This document shows, one piece after another, positions 1 to 10,689 of a stretch of DNA of 64,000 nucleotides (positions within the stretch are counted from its first letter, which is position 1; every line of letters begins with the position of its first letter). The position numbers and the translations under genes were made by a program. The notes beneath the pieces were generated by a model that had not been told where the DNA came from, did no database searches, and worked only from the letters and a program-made list of their open reading frames with translations. Origin of the DNA: Smallanthus sonchifolius (taxonomy: Eukaryota; Streptophyta; Magnoliopsida; Asterales; Asteraceae); contig CM042042.1 in NCBI GenBank assembly GCA_023525975.1, forward strand, positions 8,749,501 through 8,813,500. Direction: 5' to 3'.

Positions 1-1368
1 ACGGGCACTTTAAGAAGTGCGATCCACCTAGGTTCGATGGTTTGAAGGATGCAGTGGCCACATATCCCTGGCTTACTGAGATGGACTCCACCATATCTAT
101 CAGTGAGTGCAAGCCTTATCAGGACATGAAGGGTAATTATTGGTGGCCGGGAATGAAGCTTATGTGATCCAGTATGTGAGCAAGTGTTTGACTTGTTTGC
201 AAGTTAAGGCAGAACATCAGAAGCCTTATGGCAAAATCCAACCTTTAGAGATTCCGAAGTGAAAGTGGGAGCATATTACAATGGATTTTATTACGAAATT
301 TCCTAAGACGGTTAAAGGGCACGATAACATTTGGGTAGTAGTGGATCAGTTGATGAAAAGAGCTCATTTTCTACCGATTAAGGAAACTTTCTCATCGAAA
401 AGGCTATCCGAAGTGTTTATTAATGAGATTGTTGCTAGGCACGGAGTACCGATTTCTATCGTATCCGACCGAGATACGAGATTCACGTCAAGGTTTTGGA
501 AGAAGTTCAATGAAGCTATGGGAACAAGGTTGCATATTAGCACTGCGTATCACCTTCAGACTGACGGACAGTCAGAGCGGATGATACAAACGTTGGAGGA
601 CATGTTGTGTGGATGTGTGATTGATTTCGTATGTGCATGGGATGGTTATCTACCGTTGGCGGAATTCTCTTACAACAATAGTTATCATGCAACTATTGGG
701 ATGCCGTCGTATGAGATGCTTAATGGGAGAAGGTGTAGAACCCCGGTGTATTGGGGAGAGATTGGATAGAAAGAGTTAGGGAGTTTAGACGTTGTAAGAG
801 CAACTTCCGAGAAGTTCGAGCTAGTGAAGCAAAGGATGAATGCTGCTCAGGATCGGCAGAAGTCTTACGCCGACAAGAGACGGCGACCTATAGAGTTTAA
901 TGCAGGAGATTATGTGATGCTTAAGGTGTCACCCTGGAAGGCATTATTCATTTCCAGAAACGTGAAAAGCTTAGTCCGAGATATATTGGACCATTTGTGA
1001 TAGCGGAACGTGTTGGTAGTGTCGCTTACAGACTGCAATTGCCAGATGCATTGGCAGGGATACACCCAACATTTCATGTGTCCCATTTACGGAAGTGTTT
1101 AGCAGATGCTACAGAACACGTACCGTTAGACGACATTGTAGTGGATGACAAGCTAAATTATGTAAAGGAACCGGTGGCTATACTTGATAGAAAGGAAAAA
1201 AGATTGCGAAAGAAGGTGATCCCTATCGTTAAAGTGCAATGGAAGCATCGTAAGGGATCTGAAGCTACTTGGGAGCCCGAAGCGGATATGTGTGAACGTT
1301 ATCCGCATTTGTTTCCAGATGACACATGTTTTGAGAACAAAACCTCTTTAAGGGGGGAAGACTTGTAA
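1..1368 (+). pseudogene. Broken Ty3/Gypsy gag-pol remnant: gag piece joined to integrase and chromodomain-like tail
   Basis: Bases 1 to about 114 read as a Ty3 gag segment (PPRFDGLKDAV, then WLTEMD). At about 115 the reading jumps into the integrase zinc-binding region (YQDMKGNYWWPGMK), so protease, reverse transcriptase and RNase H are missing. Integrase core is open at 281-769: catalytic Asp in TMDFI, second Asp in SDRDTRF, Glu in DGQSER. The usual HPQTDG reads HLQTDG. A stop at 767-769 and a frameshift near 930-995 separate it from 997-1368, which carries the conserved post-integrase block (HPTFHVSHLRKCL) and a chromodomain-like segment (VKVQWKHRKG, then ATWEPE). Several other stops lie between 150 and 280. 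This is a non-functional remnant; the family assignment is secure. Confidence 0.85.
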
Positions 1369-3180
1369 CATCCCGGTTTCTCGTTTAGAGAACGGGTTTG
1401 TAAATAATCGTTTTAGAGAATAGACGGTTTAACATATGTTGTACATTTTAGTTTATGTGGATATTAGACGGGGGTTACTATGTAATAAACGGGACTCAAT
1501 GGAGGGTTTTGTAAAAGGATTCAAGACGGGACGAGCCCGAGGATTAGTCGGTGGCGCAAGAGGGCCGAGCCCCGGTCCGGACAACACCTCTATAGGGTTT
1601 ACGGCAATAGGGGGTTCCACGTTTCTTTTTTGCGGCTGCCGAGAGAGAAAGGAGAAGGAGAAAGGGCCGTTCTTCGTGTTCATGATCGAGGCAAGGTAAA
1701 GTCGCGATCCCTTAATCGTTGTTTACATCCTTTGGTTTTCCTTCGATCGTGTTAAACCGTTTTATGGATTTAGGGTTTCGAAGAAGATGAGGAAGGGAAG
1801 GGGGCGAGTTATCTAGTTATTCGATTAGCCCGAGTCACTCGGATCGAAGGTACAACTCCATTCTAGACTCGTTATTGTTACGGTTTCTGTTTTAGAACGT
1901 TTTTATGGTTATCGAGTGTTCGACCGAGGACCATTGGAGTGGCCGATGGCTCGTGAGCGGCTGGAAATCGAAGGGGGCGACCTGAAGACTTAGTTCTACG
2001 GGTAGGGAGGTTCCACGTGACTAAGGCAGCAGCGAAAGGAGGCCAGACCTGGACTGGTTGGCTCGGCAGGGGCGACGGGAGTAGGTAGGGGTCGTTCGGT
2101 GGAGGTGTGCAGCGGCTAACGGTTAGGCAGAAGCAAACCGGAGCACACACCGGTGGCTGCAGTGGTTGGAGGAGTTCACGACAGAGGTGGGAGAGGTGGT
2201 ATACGGCGATGCAAGGCCGGCCGAGAGTGACGAGCGCGCTCAAATGGTCTGCCATTGGAAGCGGAGTGACGGGTTGGGTTTGGCTCGGGTGTGCATGGGT
2301 TGCATGCAGCGCCATGCATGGCGACGTGAGCTAGAGGACGAACGTTGAATCGTGTAATTGTGTGTAATATAGGTGCGAAGTCGAAGAGCGAGTACGAGAC
2401 GTTAGCGGGTTCTAGAGATCGGGGCGTATCAAGCAAAGGTGAGTTTCTATCGCTCACTTTTAAACGTTTTGTAGTTTTGGGCATGAATACATGCAACGTG
2501 CAATATAGTGAAGGCACAAAATGAATAAGGTTTTGGTGTTGATATTTGTGTTGTGAAATAATAGTTATAATTATATGCGTAGGAATTGGCGTCACTTGAT
2601 TAAATGTCGTGACGGTGCGTGTCGACGGGAACTGAGTCTGACTTTAGTCGGATGAAATGGGTTGCTTAAGCGTAATCGTAAGTCGGAGTTGGTCGGTGTG
2701 TTGTTGTGACTGATGATGATCAGTCAACGGGTCATGATCATACGAGTTCTTAGACTAGTCGACATGATTTCGTGTATGTCGATAAAATATATAATTGATT
2801 AAATGGTAAAGAAATGAGAAAGCCTTTGTGATGTAAATCGTTTTTAATAAAGGTTCGGGATTTAACATCCCCGAACGAATTACTAAAGAACTCACTCAGC
2901 GTAGCTGACTTTTAGCATGTATTTCAGATAAGGATAAAGTGTGAGCTGGCGGCTTCTGGATGGTGTTTTGTTACCGTTATCGTTGTGATGACATTTACTT
3001 TTCTGTTATGATGTTGAATGATTTAGATATTATTACTTGTTAGGATTATGATTGAGATTTGGGTCGCTAACCACTGTTGACTGTTTGTTTTCCGCTGCAT
3101 TTATTGAGACAATTTGATGTCATTTACTACTGTGCTTACATGTATGCCAACGTGTCGGGTTCCCGGGTTTGGGGCATTAC

Positions 3181-3181
<1 letters not shown>
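1364..3181 (+). repeat. 3' LTR of the Ty3/Gypsy element (about 1.8 kb)
   Basis: It begins TGTAACATCCCGG directly after a polypurine tract and ends GGGGCATTACA, giving the TG...CA ends of an LTR, length 1,818 bp. The short open frames inside it on both strands show no recognisable domain and I treat them as chance. No second copy of this LTR lies in the window for a divergence comparison. Confidence 0.75.
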
Positions 3182-3218
<37 letters not shown>

Positions 3219-3219
3219 G
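3181..3219. repeat. TA-rich dinucleotide microsatellite
   Basis: About 39 bases of almost pure alternating T and A lie between the 3' LTR and the next block. The tract hides the target-site duplication expected beside the LTR. Confidence 0.9.
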
Positions 3220-3504
3220 CATTTATACATCACGTATGATCACATTAGCATTCATAACATTTATTCGTTTAGTGTATACACTTCAGTCCCAAAACATTTA
3301 AAATGATTTACACATAACATAGAAGGGGGCACATAGAACTCACCTGCTGGTTCAGGAGCGTCAGTTAAGGTCACACACAATCTGTATAATCAAGTCATAC
3401 GAGATAAGCTAATGAACCTAACCGACACTTAACATTTCTATTCTTAGAGTTAGGTGAACTAGACACGTTAGTATCAAATCCTTTGTCCAAAATCTCTATA
3501 CCAG

Positions 3505-3855
3505 AAATCAATTTCGATCGAAATCTAATTCGATCGAAATCTTTTTCGACCGGAAACTAGTTACATGGAAAGATTCTTTATTCATGTCTTTTGATCGAAA
3601 ACTCCTTGTCCAAAACACTTTTCGGTCGAAATGTACTGCCCGAAATCTTTGGGGTTCGAATCACTTTTTCGACCGAAATGTTCTGATCGACATCTTGGAT
3701 ATTAGAAACATTTTTCGAACGAAATGTAGTGCCCGAAATCTTTGGTGTCCGAAACACTTTTCGACCATAATGTTCTGTCCGAAATCTTTGATGTCCAAAC
3801 CACCTTTTCGGTCGAAAACCCTTTTCGGCCCATTCATCCGAGTTTTCGGGCAACG
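3505..3855. repeat. Degenerate tandem repeat built on TTTCGAYCGAAA dyads
   Basis: A unit of roughly 60-70 bases recurs with the skeleton TTTTCGACCGAAATG, then CCGAAATCTTTG, then GTCCGAAACA. Many copies hold a near-perfect dyad such as TTTCGATCGAAA (about 3513 and 3530) or TTTTCGACCGAAA (about 3666). The open frames here on both strands are by-products of the repetition. Confidence 0.7.
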
Positions 3856-4042
3856 CATCAGATTTTCATCAACCTCATCGTTTTTTTATCCAAGCTTTGA
3901 TCTTTTTACGTCCAGAACTTGTATCTAGCTTTCATGAAGCTAGATACATGCTTTTTATGTGTAACACCATTAATTGGAAAACCAATTAATAAATCATTTA
4001 AACGCACACAGAAGCCTTTGTCCCAATTTTTTTTTTTACATT

Positions 4043-4217
4043 ATCGTGTACCGCGAAAGACTTGGGAACTCCCTTCGCGTACCGCGAGGGATTCCCAAAT
4101 ACATCGTCTCATGCCCGTCTTCGCGTACCGCGAAGACACATTTTTAGCCGGTCCACAGGAAGATCTCTCGCGTGGCGCGAGAGACTTCCTCCCCACCCTC
4201 ACGTACCGCGAGGACAC
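4043..4217. repeat. Cluster of five CGCG-TAC-CGCG-type palindromes
   Basis: Five short dyads share the core TCGCG-TAC-CGCGA. The best are 4117-4137, with perfect 9-base arms (GTCTTCGCG and CGCGAAGAC), and 4158-4189, with arms of 14 bases around TGG and one bulged A. Weaker members lie near 4045-4057, at 4071-4090 and at 4197-4212. The outer arm bases differ between sites but stay complementary within a site. Confidence 0.75.
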
Positions 4218-4697
4218 CCTGTAAACATAAAATTAAGGAATTTTGCCCAGTTCCATACTTAGTCAATTTTTCCCATTTTTCACAAAACATCATAACACCA
4301 AAAACTCCCAACACTTGGGCATTTTGACCATTACTTAGACAACATATTCACATCATCATCATTAACCAAAACATCAAGTTTTGTACAAATTTACATATCA
4401 ACTAACGATTTTCTTTTAAACCCCCAAAATACCAAAACGTGTATGAGAATCCTTCAACGCCTCGGACTTGACATTGACTTACATCGGAGATTTGCCTACA
4501 TAACCACATGAACATTTAGCCATTAGTAATGAAGATAAACATAACAAACAAGTATAATACTTGTTTTCATCCATTCACCCATTTGACCCGTTTGACTCGT
4601 TTACACTCATTTGGTCATTTAAGGTTCATAACACTTGCATTTACACTACAAGTTTTATTTCTTTCATTTAACATTCATAACCACCATTTCATATCCA

Positions 4698-5045
4698 TTA
4701 TGGCTCTTAGGCCATAACCTCATATCCATTATGATACTTAGATCATAACCTCTTATCCATTATGGTATTTTAACCATAACCTCATATCCATTATGATTCA
4801 TAGATCATAACCTCATATCCATTATGATTCTTAGATCATAACCTCATATCCATTATGATTCTTAGATCATAACCTCATTCATGTATATCCATTATAGTTT
4901 TGCACTATAACCACATTCAGTCATTTCACATTTCCATTATAGTAATTCAACTATAACTACATTCATTTACATAACCATTATAGTATTACCACTATAACCA
5001 CATACATTTCAATTACACATATCCATTATAGTATTATTACTATAA
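4698..5045. repeat. Array of ten short inverted repeats with co-varying arms, first six at a 31-bp period
   Basis: Ten dyads of 19-20 bases each have perfect 7-base arms and a 5-6 base loop: 4698-4717, 4729-4748, 4760-4779, 4791-4810, 4822-4841, 4853-4872, 4892-4910, 4937-4956, 4978-4997 and 5026-5045. The first six start exactly 31 bases apart. The arms take four forms, TTATGGC/GCCATAA, TTATGAT/ATCATAA, TTATGGT/ACCATAA and TTATAGT/ACTATAA, each perfectly self-complementary. The linker is mostly CCTCATATCCA. No protein-coding explanation is visible. Confidence 0.9.
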
Positions 5046-6070
5046 CTACATTCATACTTATCACATACTAGTTCATGCCATCATCATACATATTCAATTC
5101 CCTTCATTGTATGCATACATATTACACATTCCACCCATTTATCATCATTACTAAGTAAGTGCAAAGGCACTTACCTTTTTAGTTAGAAGATCCCGCACCA
5201 CCTTCTAGCTTTGTAATTTAATTATCTAAACATGTACACCTAGTTTAGTAATATATCATACATACATCATCACATTACAATTGAGTCCACAACCCAATTT
5301 TCATTTTTCAACCCAAACTGACCCGTTTGGGTTATTCCCATAACCAAACACCCTCTTTCAACACAACTCACCTACTTGAGTTTTCTTTCCAATACCTTGA
5401 CACTAATTTCTTAGTCAATAACTTTTATTAGGTCAATTTGGTGTTTATTCAAGTGTCTAATACCACCTAAACACTTAAGCATCACTAATTCATCTTTTCA
5501 AACACCCCCAATTTCCACCATATGAACCCTAACTTTTCAAAATCATAATCAAAGGGTTCTAGGATGTTAATCACTACTCTTTACCTTTAGTATAGATAGA
5601 TTATCTACAATCTAACACTAATTCACCACATGCATATTCGATTTTTGGATTTCTTCAAAACTCACCAAATATCACATTCAAAGTGAAATTAAAGGAAGGA
5701 AGTCACTTACTTGATGTTAGGAGAGTGATGTGCAAGCCAAAACCCCCACAAATCAAGCTCCAAATGCACGATTTGAGCTTCAATTGAGATTTCTCCTTTT
5801 TCTCCTCTTGAACATATACGACCTCAACATCACAAATCAGGTTTATTTTGACTTTTGCTAGTCAATATGGCAGATTTTGCCATTTACACATTTGGCCCCT
5901 TAACTTCCATTTCACTCATTTCATTCTTTAGTTAGTTAAAACTAACATAACTTCATTATTAACTTGAAACCCACTTGTTTTAACTTATTTCATAAATATT
6001 ATTTTCGCCATAATATTTATTAAAATGCTTTATTTATTTGAAAACGAAACCCGGATTTTAGTTTGTTACA

Positions 6071-6438
6071 TTATGCGATTCCATATGTAAAAATGTCATC
6101 TTTTGATTCGAAACCCATTAGAACCCTAAAACCGATTTCTTAACTAAAAACTCAGATTCGAGCATGAAAGTTACATGTTTTCGTTTCCTTTTTGTTGCTA
6201 AACGTTCATGCGATGTGGAGTGATGATTCCCGAGACTTTGAGCTTGATTCTTGAGATTTCTCTCTCTAGACCCGAGCTCTCATTTCTCTCTCTAGGCTTG
6301 CACAAATGGGGTGGTGAAGGAGAGTGAGGCTTCCTTGATCCTTATATACATGGGCTTCCCTCGTCCCGTTGGAGCCGAGCCCAGCCTATCCATTTTCCTC
6401 TTTGGTTTTCGACGATTCAATCCCGCTCGCGTTATTAT
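6071..6438 (-). other. Promoter/leader-like non-coding segment interrupting the Ty3 pol gene
   Basis: The pol frame of the downstream element stops abruptly at about 6439. The minus strand then shows a GC-richer stretch, a TATA-like TATATAAGG (about 6342-6350), a CT-rich leader and two copies of CTAGAGAGAGAAAT. This looks like the U3/R part of an LTR or the 5' end of another transcribed element. I cannot place its ends. Confidence 0.35.
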
Positions 6439-7958
6439 TTATTTATTTACCATGTCCCCTACTTGAAACTCTAAATCCTTCCTTCTCTTATCCGTGTATG
6501 ATTTATGTCTGTCCTTTGCGGCTTTCATTCGAGCTTTGATTTGATCGAATTTCTCGGAAGTAGCTTTGACCACTTCGAGACTTGCAAAATATTTTTGTCC
6601 GATTTCCCCCCAACAGATCGGGTCCTGCACCTCCTTCTATACAGCATCTCAAATGGCGGCATGCCAATAGTTGAGTGATAACTGTTGTTATATGAAAATT
6701 CTGCCAACGGTAGGTGGCTGTCCCAACTCCCACCGAAGTCAATGATACAGGCCCGGAGCATGTCCTCCAAGGTCTGAATGGTCCTTTCAGATTGACCATC
6801 GGTTTGAGGGTGGTAAGCGGTGCTGATGTTCAATCTAGTGTCCATTGCTTCATTAAATTTCTTCCAAAACCTTGACGTGAATCGAGTGTCCCTATCAGAC
6901 ATAATTGACACTGGCATACCACTGCTCACAATTTCGTTGATGAACAACTCTGCTAGCTTCTCCGATGAAAAAGCTTCTCGTATTGGCAAGAAGTGAGCAT
7001 TTTTTGTCAAGCGCTCGATGATCACCCGGATGGTATCATTACCTTTAGCTGTTTGTGGTAGCTTGGTAATGAAGTCCATTGTGATCTCCTCCCACTTCCG
7101 TTCTGGTATCGGCAAACGTTGCATTTTACCGCATGGTTTCTAGTGCTCTGCCTTAACTAATGAACATGTTAGGCACTTGCTCACATATTCAGTCACATCA
7201 TTCTTCATGCCAGGCCACCGGTACTCTTTCTTCAAGTCTTGATACATTTTGTTCATCCCGGGGTGGATAGAATAGCGAGACTTATGGGCCTCGTCAAGAA
7301 CTTTGGCCCTAAGTTCACCAATCTTGGGTATCCACATTCGGCCAAAACGAGTTCGTACTCTGTACGCATTGGTTTCCAGATTTCCCTGTTGTCCTACTAT
7401 TCTTTCGCGTTTAACATTCCTCTCTAACAATGCTTCATCTTGTGCTTTTGCAATTTCGTTCATCATATCTGGTGTTATAATCGGTTGACATGCCTTAATC
7501 TGGATAAGTGCCGACTCTTCCTTTATACTTAAGGCGTCAACCACCACGTTTGCTTTGCCTGGATGGTACAATATCTCGCAATCATAGTCTTTTAATAGCT
7601 CTAACCATCTTCTTTGCCTCATGTTTAATTCCTTATGTTCGAATAAGTACTTCAGGCTTTTGTGATCGGAGTAAATTGTGCATTTAACTCCATACAGATA
7701 GTGCCTCCAAATCTTTAATGCGAAAACTACTGCTGCCAACTCTAAGTCGTGAGTTGGGTAGTTTACTTCATGAATCTTTAACTGCCACGAGGCGTATGCA
7801 ATTACCTTTCCTCGCTGCATCAGTACATAACCCAATCCTTGACCCGAAGCGTCAGAGTAGACTACCAAGTCTTCATTTCCCTCAGGTAGGGTCAAGACTG
7901 GAGCTTGAGTTAATCGTGTCTTTATTTCCTCGAACGCGTTGTTTGGGTTGGGCTCCAT
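6439..7958 (-). pseudogene. Ty3 RNase H and integrase, broken
   Basis: RNase H is at about 7580-7958 (VVYSDASGQGLGYVLMQ, then the HDLELAAVVFAL block and DHKSLKYLF). The integrase zinc finger follows (H-x-H near DEAHKSRYSIHPG, CLTC near 7170) and ends in a stop at 7140. Integrase core is open at 6525-7124 with Asp in TMDFI, Asp in SDRDTRF and Glu in DGQSER. A frameshift near 6620 leads to 6439-6630, where the post-core region stops at VGDMV. The best-preserved part is the core. Confidence 0.85.
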
Positions 7959-8049
7959 TCATACTTCACTTCCTTTCGTGTTAGCTTTGTCAATGGCGAG
8001 GCTATTTTCGAGAAATCCTGAATGAATCTCCGATAGTAACCTGCCAATC

Positions 8050-9351
8050 CTAGAAAACTTCGTATTTCTGTTGGCGTCTTCGGAACCTTCCATTGCTTAC
8101 TGTTTCGATCTTTGCAGGATCTACCATAATATCGTTTGGGTTTATCATGTGACCTAGGAATTGGACTTCTCTAAGCCAGAACGCGTATTTGGAGAATTTG
8201 GCATACAGTTTCTCCTGCTTTAGGACCTCCAAAACCTCCCTTATGTGACAGTGGTGATCACCCTCGTTCTTTGAGTAGATGAGGATGTCATCTTTGAAGA
8301 CTATCACTGACCGATCCAACATTGGTCGACATACTCTATTCGTTAAGTCCATGAATGCTGTAGGTGCGTTGGTCAGACCAAAGGACATCACGAGGAACTC
8401 ATAATGTCTATATCGTGTGTGAAATGCGGTTTTCGGTACATCTTCCTCCCTTACTTTCAATTGATGGTAACCTGATCTAAGATCGATCTTTGAGAACTAA
8501 CTCGTGCCTTGTAGTTGATCAAAAAGGTCGTCTATTTGAGGTAGTGGGTATTTGTTCTTTACTGTCCTCTTGTTCAATTCACGGTAGTCGATGCACATGC
8601 GCATGCTACCGTCCTTCTTTTTTACAAATAATACTGGAGCACCCCATGGTGAGATGCTCGGTCTGATAAATCCTTTTTCTGTTAATTCCTCTAGTTGAGA
8701 CATCAATTCTTTCATTTCTGACGAAGCCAATCGGTAGGGGGCTTTGGCAACGCGCTCAGCTCCTGGCAGTAAGTCAATCTGAAATTCTATTTCCCGATCG
8801 GGTGGCAAGCCATGTAGGTCCTCTGGGAACACTTCTGGAAATTTGCACACCACGGGTACATCTTTAAGCTCTTTCTTTTTCATTCTATCGTCAATAACAT
8901 ATGCCAAATAAGCTTCGCAACCGTGCCTCATGTAACTTTCGGCTTTGATCATCGAGATGACGTTTGGCAGCGTACCATTCTAATCCCCGTAAACCGTAAT
9001 TGGACTGCCGTCAGTAGCATTGAGGTGTATCATCTTTCGTTTACATATGATTTGAGCTTCGTTGGCAGCTAACCAATCCATGCCCAATGCTATATCAAAT
9101 CCTCAAAAGGTCAGAAGGAATAATCTGGAAGGAAACTTATGGCCCTTTATTTCTATTACGCAATCTTCGGTCACTTGAAATACCGCCGAATTTTTACCAA
9201 TAGCGGTTTGTACGTTAAAGGCCCTCACTATGGTGTCAATAGTGCAATTTAGTTTACGACTAAAGGCATTTAATATAAAGCTTTTACTAGCACCAGAATC
9301 AAATAAAATAGCAGCATGTTCATCATGAACGAGGAACGTACCTGACACCAC
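8050..9351 (-). pseudogene. Ty3 aspartic protease and reverse transcriptase, broken
   Basis: Protease is open at 9103-9351 with active-site motif FDSGASKSFI. The frame is broken between 8953 and 9102. Reverse transcriptase is open at 8497-8952 (AKAPYRLASSEM, SPWGAPVLFVKKKDGSMRM, CIDYRELN) and continues at 8050-8460 after a stop near 8496. The catalytic box reads VFKDDILIYSK where Ty3 enzymes have a hydrophobic residue in place of Lys, so the F/Y-x-DD motif is altered at x. The pieces are in the right order and spacing; the enzyme cannot be made as one chain. Confidence 0.85.
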
Positions 9352-9387
9352 ATGAGGGTTTCCTCTTGCTTCCTCCTCAGTCAGGGC

Positions 9388-9768
9388 CTAGGCCCGAGTC
9401 CTAGCCTTTGGCTGTGCCTGTTCCTTCTCTTTCCCCGAACCAGATTGTCCGGTTTTTCTGCAATCCTTAGCCTCGTGCCCAAACCAACCGCAATTCTTAG
9501 AAATGTACCCCACAGTTCTGGCACTTGAGAATGTTTCTGCAATCCTTAGAAATGTGCCCCGGCTTTCCACATTTAAAACACATGGTTGAGCCAGCCAGAC
9601 ATTCACCACGGTGTAGTTTCCCGCATTTTGAGCATGCTTCGTATTCATCTACCCTTGGCTTTTTAGTCTCAGATGCAAAAGTCCCTTTTCCATTTCCCCT
9701 AGACGGGTTTTCCCACTTTCTTTTCTGTGTCTCAGGTGTCGGGTCTTCATTGGCGTAATCATCGTAGA
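9388..9768 (-). pseudogene. Ty3 gag C-terminal fragment with CCHC zinc knuckles
   Basis: The minus strand encodes a basic nucleocapsid-like tail with a canonical knuckle CFKCGKPGHISKDC at about 9545-9590. A second, partly duplicated one follows (CGWFGHEAKDC), then a KEKEQAQPK-type linker. Stops and a frameshift lie between the two knuckles. The N-terminal capsid part is missing because the sequence changes at about 9769 to transposon-end sequence. Nucleocapsid knuckles bind the element's RNA; here the reading frame is destroyed. Confidence 0.7.
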
Positions 9769-9985
9769 CATATACACCACCAAAACCTTAAAACCCAACT
9801 CAACCCTAAAAAAAAAACCAACACATCCCAATATTCTCTGCCGCGCTGATTCCAAAGTCTGGTGGATAAGGGTGACGGATTGCCCTATACATGACATTTG
9901 GTGCCCTAAACGCCACATTTAGCCCTATACGTGACGGGTAGGGCAGGTATACTTCAAAAATGTAGACGGTGTCTCTAAATTGCTT
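9769..9985 (-). mobile_element. Terminal fragment of a DNA transposon family with GTCACGTATAGGGC repeats
   Basis: About 215 bp matches, in reverse complement, the left end of the larger element at 34695-34912. Shared landmarks are the terminal GAGACACCG, repeated GTCACGTATAGGGC-type motifs, and a GGTTTTGGTGGTATAT inner edge. It sits where the Ty3 gag reading frame is cut. Only one end type is present, so it is a fragment or a small deletion derivative. Confidence 0.6.
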
Positions 9986-10689
9986 CCGATTACTAAATAA
10001 GCCTTCGTAACCGAAAGAAACAGTGAAAGTAAATGATTAAAACGATTTAAAGATCCGATTTCGGTTTGATTTTGCCTCCATATATAAATCAAATGAGTCG
10101 ACGATTGGTTTTATTCATATGATGTAACAATCTTTCACTCTTAACCGCCTTATAATTAGGTTAAATGTTTTTGAGTTTGGGTTTGCGTCGACCTGCAACT
10201 GGTTGTGCTTAAAGGAAGAAGATGACATGCCATTAACTTTATAAATAAAATGGGAACATGGATTAAACCCTAGCATAAGAGGAAAAAAAACCATGCAAAG
10301 ACTAAGGAAACAATAAACTCTCCATTTGGAGGTGTTATCATGTGATGAAGAGCACACGGGTGATGTCGGGGGATGGAGATCGGGGTGAAGCTTGAGATAG
10401 CAAATGGCAGAGAGAAGGGTTTTATTGTGATAGAAATGGTGGTTAACCCCGAAAATCAACCAAAAAAGCTTCAGATAAAGAGAGATGTACAAGCTTTTAG
10501 GGCTTTGTAGACGTGGGGGTGATGAGGGCAACCACCTCATTCAGTTTTTTTGTAAATGGTTCACACGTATAAAGCTTTAAACACTTGTACCATATGTGTT
10601 ATAAAATGTGTATAAGTAATTTTTTTAAAAATGGTAAAATTACTAACTTGTCCTTCCCAAATGTATTATATATAGTATAGATATAGATA
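9986..10689. other. Intergenic stretch without a recognisable gene
   Basis: A 141-codon minus-strand open frame (10115-10540) has no recognisable domain and low-complexity composition; I do not support it as a gene. The block ends near a minus-strand ATCTATACTATATATAAT motif (about 10664-10681), which resembles the 5' end of plant Helitrons. No matching 3' end was found. Confidence 0.5.

Larger units (their letters stand above)
1..3181 (+). mobile_element. 3' portion of a Ty3/Gypsy chromovirus-type retrotransposon with its 3' LTR
   Basis: The left edge is cut by the window. The order is gag fragment, integrase, chromodomain-like tail, polypurine tract (about 1351-1363, AGGGGGGAAGACT) and a 3' LTR from 1364 (TGTAACATCCC) to 3181 (GGGGCATTACA). 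The reading frame ends at 1368, four bases inside the LTR, a compact layout usual for Tekay/Del-type chromoviruses. A TA-rich microsatellite follows at once, so no target-site duplication can be read. The lineage is inferred from the protein and the LTR start. Confidence 0.85.
3222..6070 (-). mobile_element. Probable large LTR (minus strand), non-coding, rich in dyad repeats
   Basis: On the minus strand this block opens at 6070 with TGTAACAAACTAAAATCCGG, which resembles the start of the LTR at 1364 (TGTAACATCCCGG). It has no credible coding region. Its size is close to the 3.0-kb solo LTR at 12587-15601. I cannot see a clear terminal ACA at the other end, which runs into the microsatellite, so the left boundary is a guess. 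It carries three separate families of palindromic repeats, listed individually. A solo or truncated LTR is the best reading; other transposon-derived DNA is possible. Confidence 0.45.
6439..9768 (-). mobile_element. Decayed Ty3/Gypsy element, gag to integrase, minus strand
   Basis: Read on the minus strand from 9768 to 6439 the order is gag zinc knuckles, aspartic protease, reverse transcriptase, RNase H, integrase zinc finger and integrase core, the Ty3 order. Both ends are lost: gag is cut near 9768 by a piece of a different transposon, and the post-integrase region breaks at 6439 just after VGDMV. No LTR or primer site can be joined to it with confidence. Confidence 0.85.

Noticed and set aside
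1436..2595. Several open frames on both strands in the first LTR
   Set aside because: They overlap each other in different frames, have no recognisable domain and lie wholly within LTR sequence.
3578..3928. Overlapping open frames rich in Phe, Arg and Lys
   Set aside because: They arise from the TTTCGACCGAAA repeat, which is open on both strands because of its composition.
4698..4872. Regular 31-bp repeats as a CRISPR-like array
   Set aside because: Spacing is exact, but the spacers are the same linker sequence, not unique, and the context is a plant nuclear retrotransposon region. A hairpin array in an LTR is the better reading.
10115..10540. 141-codon minus-strand open frame as a gene
   Set aside because: Composition is low-complexity and hydrophobic, there is no domain, no splice context and no homologue elsewhere in the window.
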